Positions 35,763-44,622 of a stretch of 64,000 nt of DNA are shown piece after piece. The DNA is taken from positions 248,001 to 312,000 of the forward strand of contig CANRYS010000001.1 in the NCBI GenBank assembly GCA_947644305.1, read 5' to 3'. The position numbers and the translations under genes are program-made. This stretch comes from an uncultured Roseburia sp. (GTDB taxonomy: Bacteria; Bacillota; Clostridia; Lachnospirales; Lachnospiraceae). Each line of letters begins with the position of its first letter. Positions within the stretch are counted from its first letter, which is position 1. The notes beneath the pieces are model-generated. The model was not told the DNA's origin and did no database searches. It saw nothing but the letters and a program-made list of their open reading frames with translations.

Positions 35763-37571
35763 CTATTTCTTTGCAATGATCGCATAATCCTGGCTGCCAA
35801 ATAGCAAGTCAGCAACGCGCTCCATGGCCAAATCAAATTCGTGTGCTCTCCCCTCCCCATGTTCTGCAATTTTCGGAATATCATATGGAAGCCGACTGCT
35901 CTCTGTAAACAGGACCTGTACCTGTGAAAATCCCTGTTTCTCGGTAATATACTGTAAGGTTTTGGGATGAATCGGCCTGTTATGAGAGGGATCCATATAA
36001 AAAGATTCTGTGTAAATCGCCAATGAGGTGGGATTTGGCGTCTCCATGATCAGATATCCCCCCACTTCCAATTTGTCATAAGCGATGCGGCACAGTTCTA
36101 TGGTCTGTGCTGTGCTGAGATGTTCTACCACCTGGCCGAGAAATATACCATCAACCCTTTCCTGTCCCTTTAAATAAGCAAGAGCGTCCCCTTGTTCCAC
36201 CGGAAGATTTTGCAGCTTACAATACTCCACATAAGGAGAATATAAATCTACACCTTTTACTCCGATCCCATTCTCAATCAGCAGTTCAACAAACTCTCCT
36301 CTTCCGCACCCAAGATCCAACACGTTCGTGCAATTTTTAAAATATGGAAGATATATCTCCTGTACCTGTTTTACATGTTCCCTGCTGCCGCGAAACCGAT
36401 TTTCAAAGTCAAAATAATCGATAGAACGATATGGGTCTGACTCCGAAACTACTGTGGTCATACCCTCATGCTTCTCCACGTTGTCTTCCTTCTTTTCACA
36501 CCTTTCTACCAGTTGCATTTGCTTTATCTCTGACTTCAGATTACTAAATGCGACAGAAAAATTCTCAAGAGATTTCTTCTGCTGTTCAAAATCTCCTGTC
36601 AGGGCAGACTCGTGTTTCTTAATCAGCACATTGTTATTTCTAATATTCTCTTCGAGATTTTCCACCCGTCCCGGCATATCTCCCATGTGTTCTATTCTCA
36701 TAGACAGATTTTCTAACTGCTTCACCCTATGATTAGTCAGGCTTTCTAACTGCTCTAATCTTCTTGACTGAGTTACTAACTTTTCTACTCTCCCCTCTGC
36801 CAGCTCCTCTAATGCCTGTACCCTCCCTGACAGATTTTCCAAAGCCTTTACCCGGTCAGTCAAATTTTCCAGTCCCTGCATCTTCTCTTGCAATTTCATA
36901 TTCCAGCAGATCATGGAGTTCATCGTCCGGTTGATACAAAAGAAATGATAGGTAAAGCGAAAAATTCTTCCAACGATGGGAATCCGAAACAGCTTTCTCA
37001 GACATCGGAGCATATAATACCTGACTTTACACCCCTTAACCACAATCCCCTTCCCGACAGCCTCATGGGAAAAAGAAAAGTCATAGGCCATCTCAATCCG
37101 GCTGACTTCCCTTAGCTGCAATCTCCTTAAATTATGCCGCAGGCCTTCTTTATCCGGCTCCCGCAATAGAATCTGCTCATAGCAGGCATGTACAAAATCT
37201 TCTCCCTCGAACTGGAGAATCCGCTTCATCTTTACCTGTTTATGCCCATTCATTTTCTTGTATATCTTTTTCAGGAAATCACGTAAATACAGCCGGTAGA
37301 AACGAAATCTTTTCATCCTTTCATCAATTGCCCTGCACTTATTGAACAACTCCCTGGAACTCTTTGGAGGCAGAGCGTATACCTTATATTCTCCCTTACC
37401 AATTGGCTGCAGACCGTCCGCTTCCCTCTCGATCTCCGAATAGATCGTGTGAATATTTATAGAATCATCAAACCAGTCCACATCCAGTGATTGCCTTGAT
37501 ACTGCCTCGTTTCTTTTCCCTTCAATTCTTTCATCCAAATTCATAACTTTTCCCCATTTTCTATCACTCAT
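35763..37571 (-). CDS. SAM methyltransferase with coiled coil, possible chain terminator/ruler
   Basis: A 602-residue, multi-part protein. Residues 124-172 (DFVHACYEQILLREPDKEGL and following) look like a DUF4214-type linker. Basic and hydrophobic residues 183-215 could bind the membrane. Residues 225-365 form a long coiled coil with repeated LENL-x-x-RV units, and residues 410-600 are a class I methyltransferase with VLDLGCGRGEF (417-427). It sits right after wzt, overlapping it by eight bases. In Gram-negative O9a systems WbdD, a coiled-coil chain-terminating methyltransferase beside a Wzt with a binding tail, sets chain length. The same job here is inference. An ATG at 37544 is an alternative start. 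Confidence 0.75.
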   Translation of the reverse strand: MSDRKWGKVMNLDERIEGKRNEAVSRQSLDVDWFDDSINIHTIYSEIEREADGLQPIGKGEYKVYALPPKSSRELFNKCRAIDERMKRFRFYRLYLRDFLKKIYKKMNGHKQVKMKRILQFEGEDFVHACYEQILLREPDKEGLRHNLRRLQLREVSRIEMAYDFSFSHEAVGKGIVVKGCKVRYYMLRCLRKLFRIPIVGRIFRFTYHFFCINRTMNSMICWNMKLQEKMQGLENLTDRVKALENLSGRVQALEELAEGRVEKLVTQSRRLEQLESLTNHRVKQLENLSMRIEHMGDMPGRVENLEENIRNNNVLIKKHESALTGDFEQQKKSLENFSVAFSNLKSEIKQMQLVERCEKKEDNVEKHEGMTTVVSESDPYRSIDYFDFENRFRGSREHVKQVQEIYLPYFKNCTNVLDLGCGRGEFVELLIENGIGVKGVDLYSPYVEYCKLQNLPVEQGDALAYLKGQERVDGIFLGQVVEHLSTAQTIELCRIAYDKLEVGGYLIMETPNPTSLAIYTESFYMDPSHNRPIHPKTLQYITEKQGFSQVQVLFTESSRLPYDIPKIAEHGEGRAHEFDLAMERVADLLFGSQDYAIIAKK

Positions 37572-38802
37572 TTGATATGCTCCACTGGTGTGCGATCCGT
37601 GCAACGCCGACATCTGATATATCCGAAAATACTTCAAAACGATAGGCTTCTCTAAAATAGTCCACCGCAATACCGATCTGCGATTCTATTGCAACATCCA
37701 GCAGGTATTGTCCTGGGATCAGGTTGAGAGAAGAAATTTCCACCTCAGCCACACCATCCCCGGCCAGCTTAAATTCCGGCAGCTTATCTATTCTGGTATT
37801 GGTGCCATAACACTGTACCCCGTCACTGCGGAAAAATCCAATACCAATAACCGCATCTTCCACCGTATTTTTTATCTCATACTCGATGGAGATCGTTACT
37901 TGCTCATCCGTTTTGATGACGGATCTTTCTTTTCCCTCTCTGTCCAAAATCATAACCCTTCTGATTCTGGCATCTCCATTTCCCCAGCGTTTTTCCTCTG
38001 TCACAGTGGGCTCTGTCTTCTCCTGAGGAGCCTCTTCTTTTTCCTTCTCCGCCCGCTCCTGACGCTTTTCTCCCATAAAATCCAAATATTCTGGATGTAC
38101 ATCCCTTGGCCTGCCCTGCCGTCGTATGTCCCCCTCATGAATCCAGATCGAGCGGTCACAGATCTGTTCGATTTGATCCATAGAATGAGATACGATCACA
38201 ATCGTAGTTCCCTGTCCTTTTATCTCCCGAAGCCGGTTAAAGCACTTCGCTTGAAAATTCACATCACCGACTGCTAAAATTTCGTCCACAAGCAATATAT
38301 CCGCATCCACATTTATGGCAACAGAAAAAGCCAGTCGCATATACATTCCAGATGAATAAGTACGCACTGGATTGTCAATAAAGTCCTGTAATTCAGAAAA
38401 ATTTATGATCGCTTCCATTCTCTCATCGATTTCCTTACGGGACAATCCGAAGATAGAGGCATTGATATATATATTTTCCCTTCCGCTCATATCCTCATGA
38501 AATCCTGCGCCAAGCTCGATCAGGCTCGATACCCGTCCAGACATCTTGATCTCTCCTGCGTCCGGATACATGATTCTGGTCAGCAATTTGAGTGTCGTGC
38601 TTTTACCGCAGCCATTGTGGCCGATCAAACCCACCGCCTCGCCCTTTTTCACCTGGAAGCTTATATCTTTTAATACGTTTCGTTCTTCATATCTTCTTCG
38701 TTTTTTAAACAACACCTTTTCCTTTAGTGTATTCCCTTTGTCCAAATACACTTTAAAGCTTTTGGTGACATGATTTACCTCAATGGCATTTTCCGGTTGC
38801 AT
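37564..38802 (-). CDS. wzt: Polysaccharide ABC exporter, ATPase with C-terminal glycan-binding domain
   Basis: A 412-residue Wzt/TagH-family ATPase. Walker A GHNGCGKST is at residues 61-69, signature YSSGM at 149-153, and Walker B DILLVDE at 168-174. A Glu/Lys-rich linker (about 235-265) leads to a C-terminal beta domain (about 275-405) of the Wzt_C type, which in E. coli O8/O9a binds the capped polysaccharide end before export. The family without this tail is usual in teichoic-acid exporters, so its presence fits a terminal modification by the adjacent methyltransferase. It overlaps the permease gene by one base. Confidence 0.93.
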   Translation of the reverse strand: MQPENAIEVNHVTKSFKVYLDKGNTLKEKVLFKKRRRYEERNVLKDISFQVKKGEAVGLIGHNGCGKSTTLKLLTRIMYPDAGEIKMSGRVSSLIELGAGFHEDMSGRENIYINASIFGLSRKEIDERMEAIINFSELQDFIDNPVRTYSSGMYMRLAFSVAINVDADILLVDEILAVGDVNFQAKCFNRLREIKGQGTTIVIVSHSMDQIEQICDRSIWIHEGDIRRQGRPRDVHPEYLDFMGEKRQERAEKEKEEAPQEKTEPTVTEEKRWGNGDARIRRVMILDREGKERSVIKTDEQVTISIEYEIKNTVEDAVIGIGFFRSDGVQCYGTNTRIDKLPEFKLAGDGVAEVEISSLNLIPGQYLLDVAIESQIGIAVDYFREAYRFEVFSDISDVGVARIAHQWSISNE

Positions 38803-39578
38803 TACATCTCCTCCGCAAAGTGTTTTTTCAGTCTTCCAAAGACCAGCCAGCCAATTACTAATAAAATCGTACTTAACACAAATCCATGAAGCAGATTTCC
38901 GATCTCAGGCAGGCGCTTATAATACAGAATGTCCCGGTATGCAACTATGATCGGAGTCATGGGATTGATGTTAAAAATAGAGCGCAGCTCTTCTGGCACC
39001 ATATCAATGGAGTACATCACCGGGGTCAAAAACTGCCATGCCATCGTTAGTATCACAAGAACATGTTCCAAATCCCGCAAATACACCGTCACCGCTGAGA
39101 CGATCATCGTTATACTGATGGCGAGAAAATATTCCGCCACGATCACAATGGGAAGATATAACAACGCCTGCAGGGAAATTCCCTTTCCGGATAAAAGCAA
39201 CACAGCAAATACAACGACAAAACTGAGAAGCATATTAACCATCTGACAGGTAACATGGGCGATAGGCAGCACCTCTCTTGGAAAATATATTTTTTTTACC
39301 ATTTCTTTCTGTGCCATCACACAACTGGCGCCGGCAGACACTGAAGTACTAAAAAACAGCCACGGAATCAATGCCACAAATAAGAACAAATAATAGTCCT
39401 CGATACCGGCTCGCATAATAATTGAAAATACTACCGTATACACACCTAACTGCAGCAGTGGATTCAAAAAGGTCCAGGCAAACCCTAATGCCGATCCCTT
39501 ATAGCGTCCTCTGAGATCTCTTCGAATCAGGCTGACAATCATGGTCCGATATTCATATATTTCCCTTAGAGTATTCAT
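38802..39578 (-). CDS. wzm: Polysaccharide ABC exporter permease
   Basis: A 258-residue ABC-2 type permease with six helices. The amphipathic N-terminus has the typical LIRRDLRGRYKGSALGFAWTFLNPLLQLGVYTVVF (residues 17-51), and WLFFSTSV and KIYFPREVLPI follow, all common to Wzm/TagG/RfbA permeases. With Wzt it exports an undecaprenyl-diphosphate-linked glycan made in the cytoplasm. It overlaps the GT4 gene upstream by four bases and the ATPase gene by one, so the three are coupled. Confidence 0.94.
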   Translation of the reverse strand: MNTLREIYEYRTMIVSLIRRDLRGRYKGSALGFAWTFLNPLLQLGVYTVVFSIIMRAGIEDYYLFLFVALIPWLFFSTSVSAGASCVMAQKEMVKKIYFPREVLPIAHVTCQMVNMLLSFVVVFAVLLLSGKGISLQALLYLPIVIVAEYFLAISITMIVSAVTVYLRDLEHVLVILTMAWQFLTPVMYSIDMVPEELRSIFNINPMTPIIVAYRDILYYKRLPEIGNLLHGFVLSTILLVIGWLVFGRLKKHFAEEM

Positions 39579-40765
39579 TCTCCTGTCCTCTCTTCATACA
39601 CTGGTTGTGCAGCCACTCTTTGGTACACTTCCCACAACTTCTCCACTGCGTTTGCCCAGGAATACTGCCCTGCTTGTTTGATGCCACGCTCCCGCAGTTG
39701 CTGTCTCAAGTCACTGTTGTCGCACAATTCTGCCATCTTCTGCGCCATCTGGTCCAAATCGTATGGGTCCACCTGGATAGCAGCCTCTCCCGTCACCTCT
39801 GTCAAAGAAGAGTTGTTCGAAGTCAGCACCGGCGTACCACACGCCATCGCCTCCAATGGCGGCATGCCAAAACCTTCATACAACGACGGAAAACAAAACA
39901 CAGAGGCGCCGCTCATCAATGGGGCTTTATCCTGCTCATCGACGTAACCGGTAAATATTACATGGTCTTTGAGGGAGATCTCCTCTGCTGTCTGGAAAAT
40001 CTCATCGTACATCCATCCCTTTCCGCCGGCAAGTACGAGTTTGGGGATTTCTTTTCCCGTTTCCTTTCTCCCCTCATAAAATTTTTTGTAGGCCAGGAGC
40101 AGTCCCCTCAAGTTCTTGCGGGGCTCCAATGTCCCCAAATATAAGAAATAACTTCCTTCTATACTATATTTTTTTTTCGCACCCTGAATCTGTTCTCTGC
40201 TATAGTTCAAATGATATTGAGTCGTGTCCACCCCATTCGGTACCACGGCTATTTTTTCAGACGCAATGTCATAATATTTCATCAGTTCCATTTTTGTAAA
40301 TTCTGAAACCGTCACGATGCCATCCGCCCGACGGAGAGAGCGTTTGAGATTTCGTTTTAACATGACCATAGTCCGGCCGCGCACCGTCTCTGGAAATTCC
40401 CGAAACGCCAGATCATGAACCGTCACTACTTTTTTTCCCCTCACGCCAAGGGGAATCACATAGTTGCAAAAATGTGTGATGTCGCGTTTCTCACGGAAAA
40501 ACCAAACATAAGGCAGCTCTACCACAAGAGAAAGCAGTTTAAACACCCGTTCTGAGATCCAGCCACACTCGCTGATCTTCACACCCTCTCCATAGTCTCG
40601 TATATACTGCCTTTTTTTTTCTCTTTCCCCGGAAGTAAAAATATCTGCCAGATACTCCTGCTGAGGGTGTAATGCTAAGAGGCCGCGAAGCAGCCCATCC
40701 TCACAATATCCAATCCCTGTTTTATTGTCGCTCAATAAAGGTTGTCCATAAAAAGCTATCTTCAA
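39575..40765 (-). CDS. GT4 glycosyltransferase
   Basis: A 396-residue GT-B enzyme with clear GT4 features: the N-terminal DNKTGIGYCEDGLLRGLL loop, VVTVHDLAFREFPET near 115, YLGTLEPRKNLRGLLLAY near 210 (nucleotide-binding), and FPSLYEGFGMPPLEAMACGTPVLTS near 289-311 with the donor E-x7-E motif. It is the mannosyl/rhamnosyl-transferase-like type common in D-rhamnan and mannan clusters. TTG start at 40765 overlaps the previous GT4 stop (TTGA). It is coupled to wzm downstream. Confidence 0.9.
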   Translation of the reverse strand: MKIAFYGQPLLSDNKTGIGYCEDGLLRGLLALHPQQEYLADIFTSGEREKKRQYIRDYGEGVKISECGWISERVFKLLSLVVELPYVWFFREKRDITHFCNYVIPLGVRGKKVVTVHDLAFREFPETVRGRTMVMLKRNLKRSLRRADGIVTVSEFTKMELMKYYDIASEKIAVVPNGVDTTQYHLNYSREQIQGAKKKYSIEGSYFLYLGTLEPRKNLRGLLLAYKKFYEGRKETGKEIPKLVLAGGKGWMYDEIFQTAEEISLKDHVIFTGYVDEQDKAPLMSGASVFCFPSLYEGFGMPPLEAMACGTPVLTSNNSSLTEVTGEAAIQVDPYDLDQMAQKMAELCDNSDLRQQLRERGIKQAGQYSWANAVEKLWEVYQRVAAQPVYEERTGE

Positions 40766-41937
40766 CGCGATTCGTTCCCTTCCATTAATTCCTCGTACAG
40801 TCTCTTTACATGTTCGAGCATTGTGTCAATGCGATACATCTTTTTCATTCTCTGCCTCGCCCGCACACCCATCTCTCTTCTCTCATCGAGATGTTCTGCC
40901 AGATACTGCATCGCCTGTGCAAGCTCACGGACATCCTCTGGCGGAACCGTCAGTCCCGTAATTTGATCCAAACTAACATATGGCACACCGCTGGGAAGTT
41001 TTGTATTAATGACCGGTTTGCCAAATGCCATCGCCTCAATCTGAACCAGGCCAAACGCCTCACTCCTCGCTACAGAGGGGAGCACGAATACATCACATGT
41101 ACCAAAAAATTCTGCCAGTTCCTCGTCTTCCACATTGGCATAAAATCTAACTCGTTCCTCAAGTCCCGCCTCGTGGACCATCTCCTTCATCTCCCGCTCC
41201 AGCGGTCCCGTTCCCACGATGTCAAGAAATAGGTTCGAACAACTGGCGGAGGCCTGAATAAATGCCCGGATCAGTTCATTACAACCTTTATAATATACGA
41301 GCCTGCCAACGAACAAAAAACGAACCGAATCTTTGGAACTATGCTGTCTTTCTGTTGATTCTTCCTGCGCGGCGATCCAACGGTCCGCGGTTTCCTCGAT
41401 CTGCCGCTCCACGCCAAAGGGTATGATCCTGCATTTGTCCGCGTAGGGTTTGAGAAACTCAGATCCATCGATATGCCCTTGTGTGGCTACTATGATACAG
41501 TCTGCACGCCGCAGAAGCCACTCCATAAGGGGACGGTAGATTTTTAACATTCGTTTCTGACGGACAATATCACTGTGCCACCAAAGCACGACCTTTCCTC
41601 GGTACCCCGATAAAAAACAGGCAAGATCCCCCAGGGGAAAGGGCATATGGATATGTAGGATATCCCTGTCCCTGGACATTTTGCGAAATTTCCACAAAAA
41701 CGACATGGACAAGGGAAGTGAAGAAAGCATGCCAATACTGGATGCTCTCGTCACCTCCACGCCATTGATCCGTTCTGTTATTGTCTTTCCCTTTTGCTGA
41801 CACACAAGCACCTTGCTGTCTGTGACATCGCAAAGCCCCTCTGCCAGTTGCTGCACTACCCTCTCAATACCGCCGGTAACAGGGTAATACAATTTATTTA
41901 CCTGTAAAATCCGAATGTTTTTTTTCGTCTCTGCCAA
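40762..41937 (-). CDS. GT4 glycosyltransferase
   Basis: A 391-residue GT-B enzyme. VNKLYYPVTGGIERVVQQLAEGL near 13-35 is the GT4 acceptor loop, FLFVGRLVYYKGCNELIRAF near 205-224 the nucleotide-binding element, and LPSVARSEAFGLVQIEAMAFGKPVIN near 284-309 the donor E-x7-E motif. It heads the exporter operon behind a clear promoter. The start is read as TTG at 41937; no ATG is in frame nearby and the ribosome site is weak, so the exact start is uncertain. Donor unknown, GDP-mannose/rhamnose plausible. Confidence 0.88.
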   Translation of the reverse strand: MAETKKNIRILQVNKLYYPVTGGIERVVQQLAEGLCDVTDSKVLVCQQKGKTITERINGVEVTRASSIGMLSSLPLSMSFLWKFRKMSRDRDILHIHMPFPLGDLACFLSGYRGKVVLWWHSDIVRQKRMLKIYRPLMEWLLRRADCIIVATQGHIDGSEFLKPYADKCRIIPFGVERQIEETADRWIAAQEESTERQHSSKDSVRFLFVGRLVYYKGCNELIRAFIQASASCSNLFLDIVGTGPLEREMKEMVHEAGLEERVRFYANVEDEELAEFFGTCDVFVLPSVARSEAFGLVQIEAMAFGKPVINTKLPSGVPYVSLDQITGLTVPPEDVRELAQAMQYLAEHLDERREMGVRARQRMKKMYRIDTMLEHVKRLYEELMEGNESR

Positions 41938-41980
41938 AGCTTCTTCTCATTTCTTCTTTCTTAAGTCATGCACTTACCAA

Positions 41981-42009
41981 AGTATACTACTTTTAGTTCA
42001 ACTTTTCAA
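41981..42009 (-). promoter_or_regulatory. Promoter for the exporter/GT4 operon
   Basis: TTGAAA (42009-42004) and TATACT (41986-41981) on the minus strand, 17 bases apart, lie in the 90-base gap after the DUF6270-like gene. They give a leader of about 40 bases. Confidence 0.6.
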
Positions 42010-42027
42010 GGCAATGCCTGTGAATTG

Positions 42028-44106
42028 TCAGCCCTCTATGATCTTCCTGATCTGCCGGTACCCCTTCTCATAAAATTCTTTTTCATAGTGCACCATAAAG
42101 GCCCCCGAAACACACAGATCATCTGCATGATACTTTCTGGCGTTGTCAATCACATGGCAGTCCATGTGTTCTAGAAAATAATCCTGCCATTTGTTCAGAA
42201 ATTTCTTCTTTTTCAACAAAGTTTCCTTTTTATACCCCCGAATCGGCTGCATGGAACGCCTGAAATCAAGAAATCTAGTCTTTACGTCTGCTTTCACAAA
42301 GATGACATTTTTTCCATACCGCTCTTTGATAAACTGGATAAATACCCCGAACCGTTCCTTGATCTCCTCATCACTCAACACCGCGTCGATGGAAGTAATC
42401 TGGCACTCTTCCTTGATCTGCTTGTAAAATTTTAGTCCGCGAACCTCACTGTCCGCTGTCAGTATCCCCCCATGATATTCCACCACATCACAGATGAGAT
42501 CGTAAAAATCCAGAAGCAGCCACTGGGACTCGGTCTGCTGTAGCTGCTGGGGCAGATCCTTATGGAAGGCGCTTTTAATATATCCTACCCGCCAGCTACT
42601 GTTCTCAAATAATGAGAGATCCTCAAAATTATTGTCATCATAGGGGATCGGTTTATCAAAGGCAAATAGAAAACTATTCCGGTAAGCATATTTGCCGATC
42701 TTAAACCTGCCGTCGTCCTCATTCAATATCTCTCTCGTGATACAGGAGCCCCAAAGATCTACCAGAATCGGCTCGTAGTACCGGTTCATTGCTCTCATAC
42801 ATGCCTGAAGAGGATCTCTCGTCTCTCTCCCCTCCTCCCGGAGCAGATCCTTACATTTGGCTTTTTCTGTGATGCCGCCGCCAAGACCCAAAACAAGTTT
42901 TTTAAGAGCTCCCTGCTTTCCACTGCGGTATAAAAGAAGGGCGTGATAATAATTCCGGCAGTGGAACCGGTTGATCCACAATTCTCCTTCGATCACCCCA
43001 GCCTTTTCTATCTCCTTTTTCACCAGCTCCATAAAGGGATCTATCAGCTTTAAATGATATTCAAAGATCACTTCATAGTCCACACTGGAATCATAAATAT
43101 CCCCTGCCTCCACGGCCCGCACTGCCCTCAGGCATTCCCGCAGCAGAGTAGAAAACTTGAAATTATAATTCTCCAGAATCTCATCGATGCTCCCGTATCC
43201 GCCAGCTTGTATCGCCACCAAGTCGCTCTCATATTCTGCCAGGATTTCCCGGCTCATCTGTAGCACCAGATGATCCAGGAATACACTGTCATCCATAAAA
43301 AGCGCTACATTATTTTTGGCATACAGATTGTCATAATATTTGATAAACCGCCCCAGACGGATAAAATATTCCTGGTCCCGGAATACTCTCTGCTCCGGCT
43401 GCGTCCGAATGATCATGGAGATCAATCTTTTGGCATGATAATAAAAGGGCTTCTCGTAAGAAGACATGGTAAATCCCTTTTTACTGTTGAAATCCACATA
43501 ATAGTGGGAATAGATATCGATCACATAGGGATTCATTTTTTCCACAAAATAATCTTCCAACTGCTGGATGCGCTTATTATAGGCACGGCGGCTTTTTTTA
43601 GAAAGTTTTCTCACATGGGTATGGGTCACATACCAGAGAGGACAGCGAGATTTCACAAGAATGATGTGATTGGCATCAAAATATCTGCCCACCAGTTCCA
43701 GATACCGGTCCATATAGGGTTTCCAGTCAAATTCCTGATCCCGCATCACATCGATCTCTTCGATCTCCGCCTCGTGCTCCGCATAAAAAGTGCTTTGTTT
43801 AAATTTAGGGTTTTTTGTAAACACCTGATCTTTCCATCTACAGAGAGCATGTCCCGCCGTATAGCACATATCCACCACAAGAAATTCGGCCGGATTCTCT
43901 TCCAGTTCCACAGCCAGACGTTTTTCCAGATCCATCGTCAGAAGTGGGGATACTGGTTCTTGCAGAGTCACCGTCACTCCCTCCGGATTTCCCACCAGGG
44001 AGAGCAGAGAGATCCACAAACTGTCCCCAAATACCTGAAAGCGGTCATTCAACTCCATCTCATTGATATAAGACGAGCCATTTAATCGTATCGTAACCTT
44101 ATCCAT
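42028..44106 (-). CDS. Tandem DUF6270-like (SGNH-like) protein
   Basis: A 692-residue protein built from two related halves. The second (443-692) begins VDLWGSCITRE, the Gly-Ser-Cys motif of DUF6270, and ends with YFLEHMDCHVIDNARKYHADD and HYEKEFYEKGYRQIRKII. The first half has the matching YFVEKMNPYVIDIYSHYYVD and YEKPFYYHAKRLISMI but reads NGSSY in place of GSC. The fold is thought to be SGNH-like, often in surface-glycan clusters; its activity is not established, O-acylation or esterase chemistry being a guess. A middle part (about 290-440) is specific. It is the first gene of the locus, with its own promoter. ATG at 44106 after GAGGAAAAC. Confidence 0.7.
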   Translation of the reverse strand: MDKVTIRLNGSSYINEMELNDRFQVFGDSLWISLLSLVGNPEGVTVTLQEPVSPLLTMDLEKRLAVELEENPAEFLVVDMCYTAGHALCRWKDQVFTKNPKFKQSTFYAEHEAEIEEIDVMRDQEFDWKPYMDRYLELVGRYFDANHIILVKSRCPLWYVTHTHVRKLSKKSRRAYNKRIQQLEDYFVEKMNPYVIDIYSHYYVDFNSKKGFTMSSYEKPFYYHAKRLISMIIRTQPEQRVFRDQEYFIRLGRFIKYYDNLYAKNNVALFMDDSVFLDHLVLQMSREILAEYESDLVAIQAGGYGSIDEILENYNFKFSTLLRECLRAVRAVEAGDIYDSSVDYEVIFEYHLKLIDPFMELVKKEIEKAGVIEGELWINRFHCRNYYHALLLYRSGKQGALKKLVLGLGGGITEKAKCKDLLREEGRETRDPLQACMRAMNRYYEPILVDLWGSCITREILNEDDGRFKIGKYAYRNSFLFAFDKPIPYDDNNFEDLSLFENSSWRVGYIKSAFHKDLPQQLQQTESQWLLLDFYDLICDVVEYHGGILTADSEVRGLKFYKQIKEECQITSIDAVLSDEEIKERFGVFIQFIKERYGKNVIFVKADVKTRFLDFRRSMQPIRGYKKETLLKKKKFLNKWQDYFLEHMDCHVIDNARKYHADDLCVSGAFMVHYEKEFYEKGYRQIRKIIEG

Positions 44107-44159
44107 TGTTTTCCTCATTTCTACGCATACTTTCCGCGCAAAGCATAATAACTGACACA

Positions 44160-44189
44160 ATTATAACATACATTATTCCCCTACCGCAA
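44160..44189 (-). promoter_or_regulatory. Extended -10 promoter for the DUF6270-like gene
   Basis: TGTTATAAT with a perfect -10 (TATAAT at 44165-44160 on the minus strand) and a weak TTGCGG -35 at 44189-44184, 18 bases away. It lies in the divergent gap 44107-44272 and would drive the first gene of the polysaccharide locus. Confidence 0.5.
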
Positions 44190-44272
44190 GTTTTCTATTA
44201 GCTGTCTGTATAAATCGCACCGCTTGGGACACCATATGAAGTACAAAAACAAACAGAAAAGAGGGATTTATC

Positions 44273-44590
44273 ATGAATGAAAAAGAACGATTCCGAAGTG
44301 CACTTCCCATGGCTGCGCTGGATGAGATACCGGAGCCTTCCTCCGACGCCAAAGAAATCGTCGGACTTGTAAAGGAACATGGCAGGATCGCCGGCTACCA
44401 GCTTTCTGACGGAAAGACTGTCAGCAAAAGTGAAGGAGTAGCTATGGCAAAAGCGGGAGAGATCCAAGGCGTGGGCATCGCCCACCGGGGAGACACAGAG
44501 TATCTCAAATCTCTTCCTGACGGAAAAGAGGGAAACAACCTTAACAGTCTTCCGGCTGTTGGCAAAGACTCGGATACCCGCATATCATAA
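44273..44590 (+). CDS. DUF3892-like small protein
   Basis: A 105-residue protein. The middle part IVGLVKEHGRIAGYQLSDGKTVSKSEGVAMAKAGEIQGVGIA (about 29-70) has the strand-turn-strand and AMAKAGEI-like helix of DUF3892 domains, in which a glycine and DG turn are conserved. The function of that domain is unknown. It lies 32 bases before an S8 protease gene, so a joint transcript is probable; it could be a substrate or inhibitor, but nothing in the sequence shows this. AGAGGG is placed eight bases before the ATG. Confidence 0.7.
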   Translation: MNEKERFRSALPMAALDEIPEPSSDAKEIVGLVKEHGRIAGYQLSDGKTVSKSEGVAMAKAGEIQGVGIAHRGDTEYLKSLPDGKEGNNLNSLPAVGKDSDTRIS

Positions 44591-44622
44591 TATTGATTCT
44601 ATTATGGCACGGGGTAAGGAAC

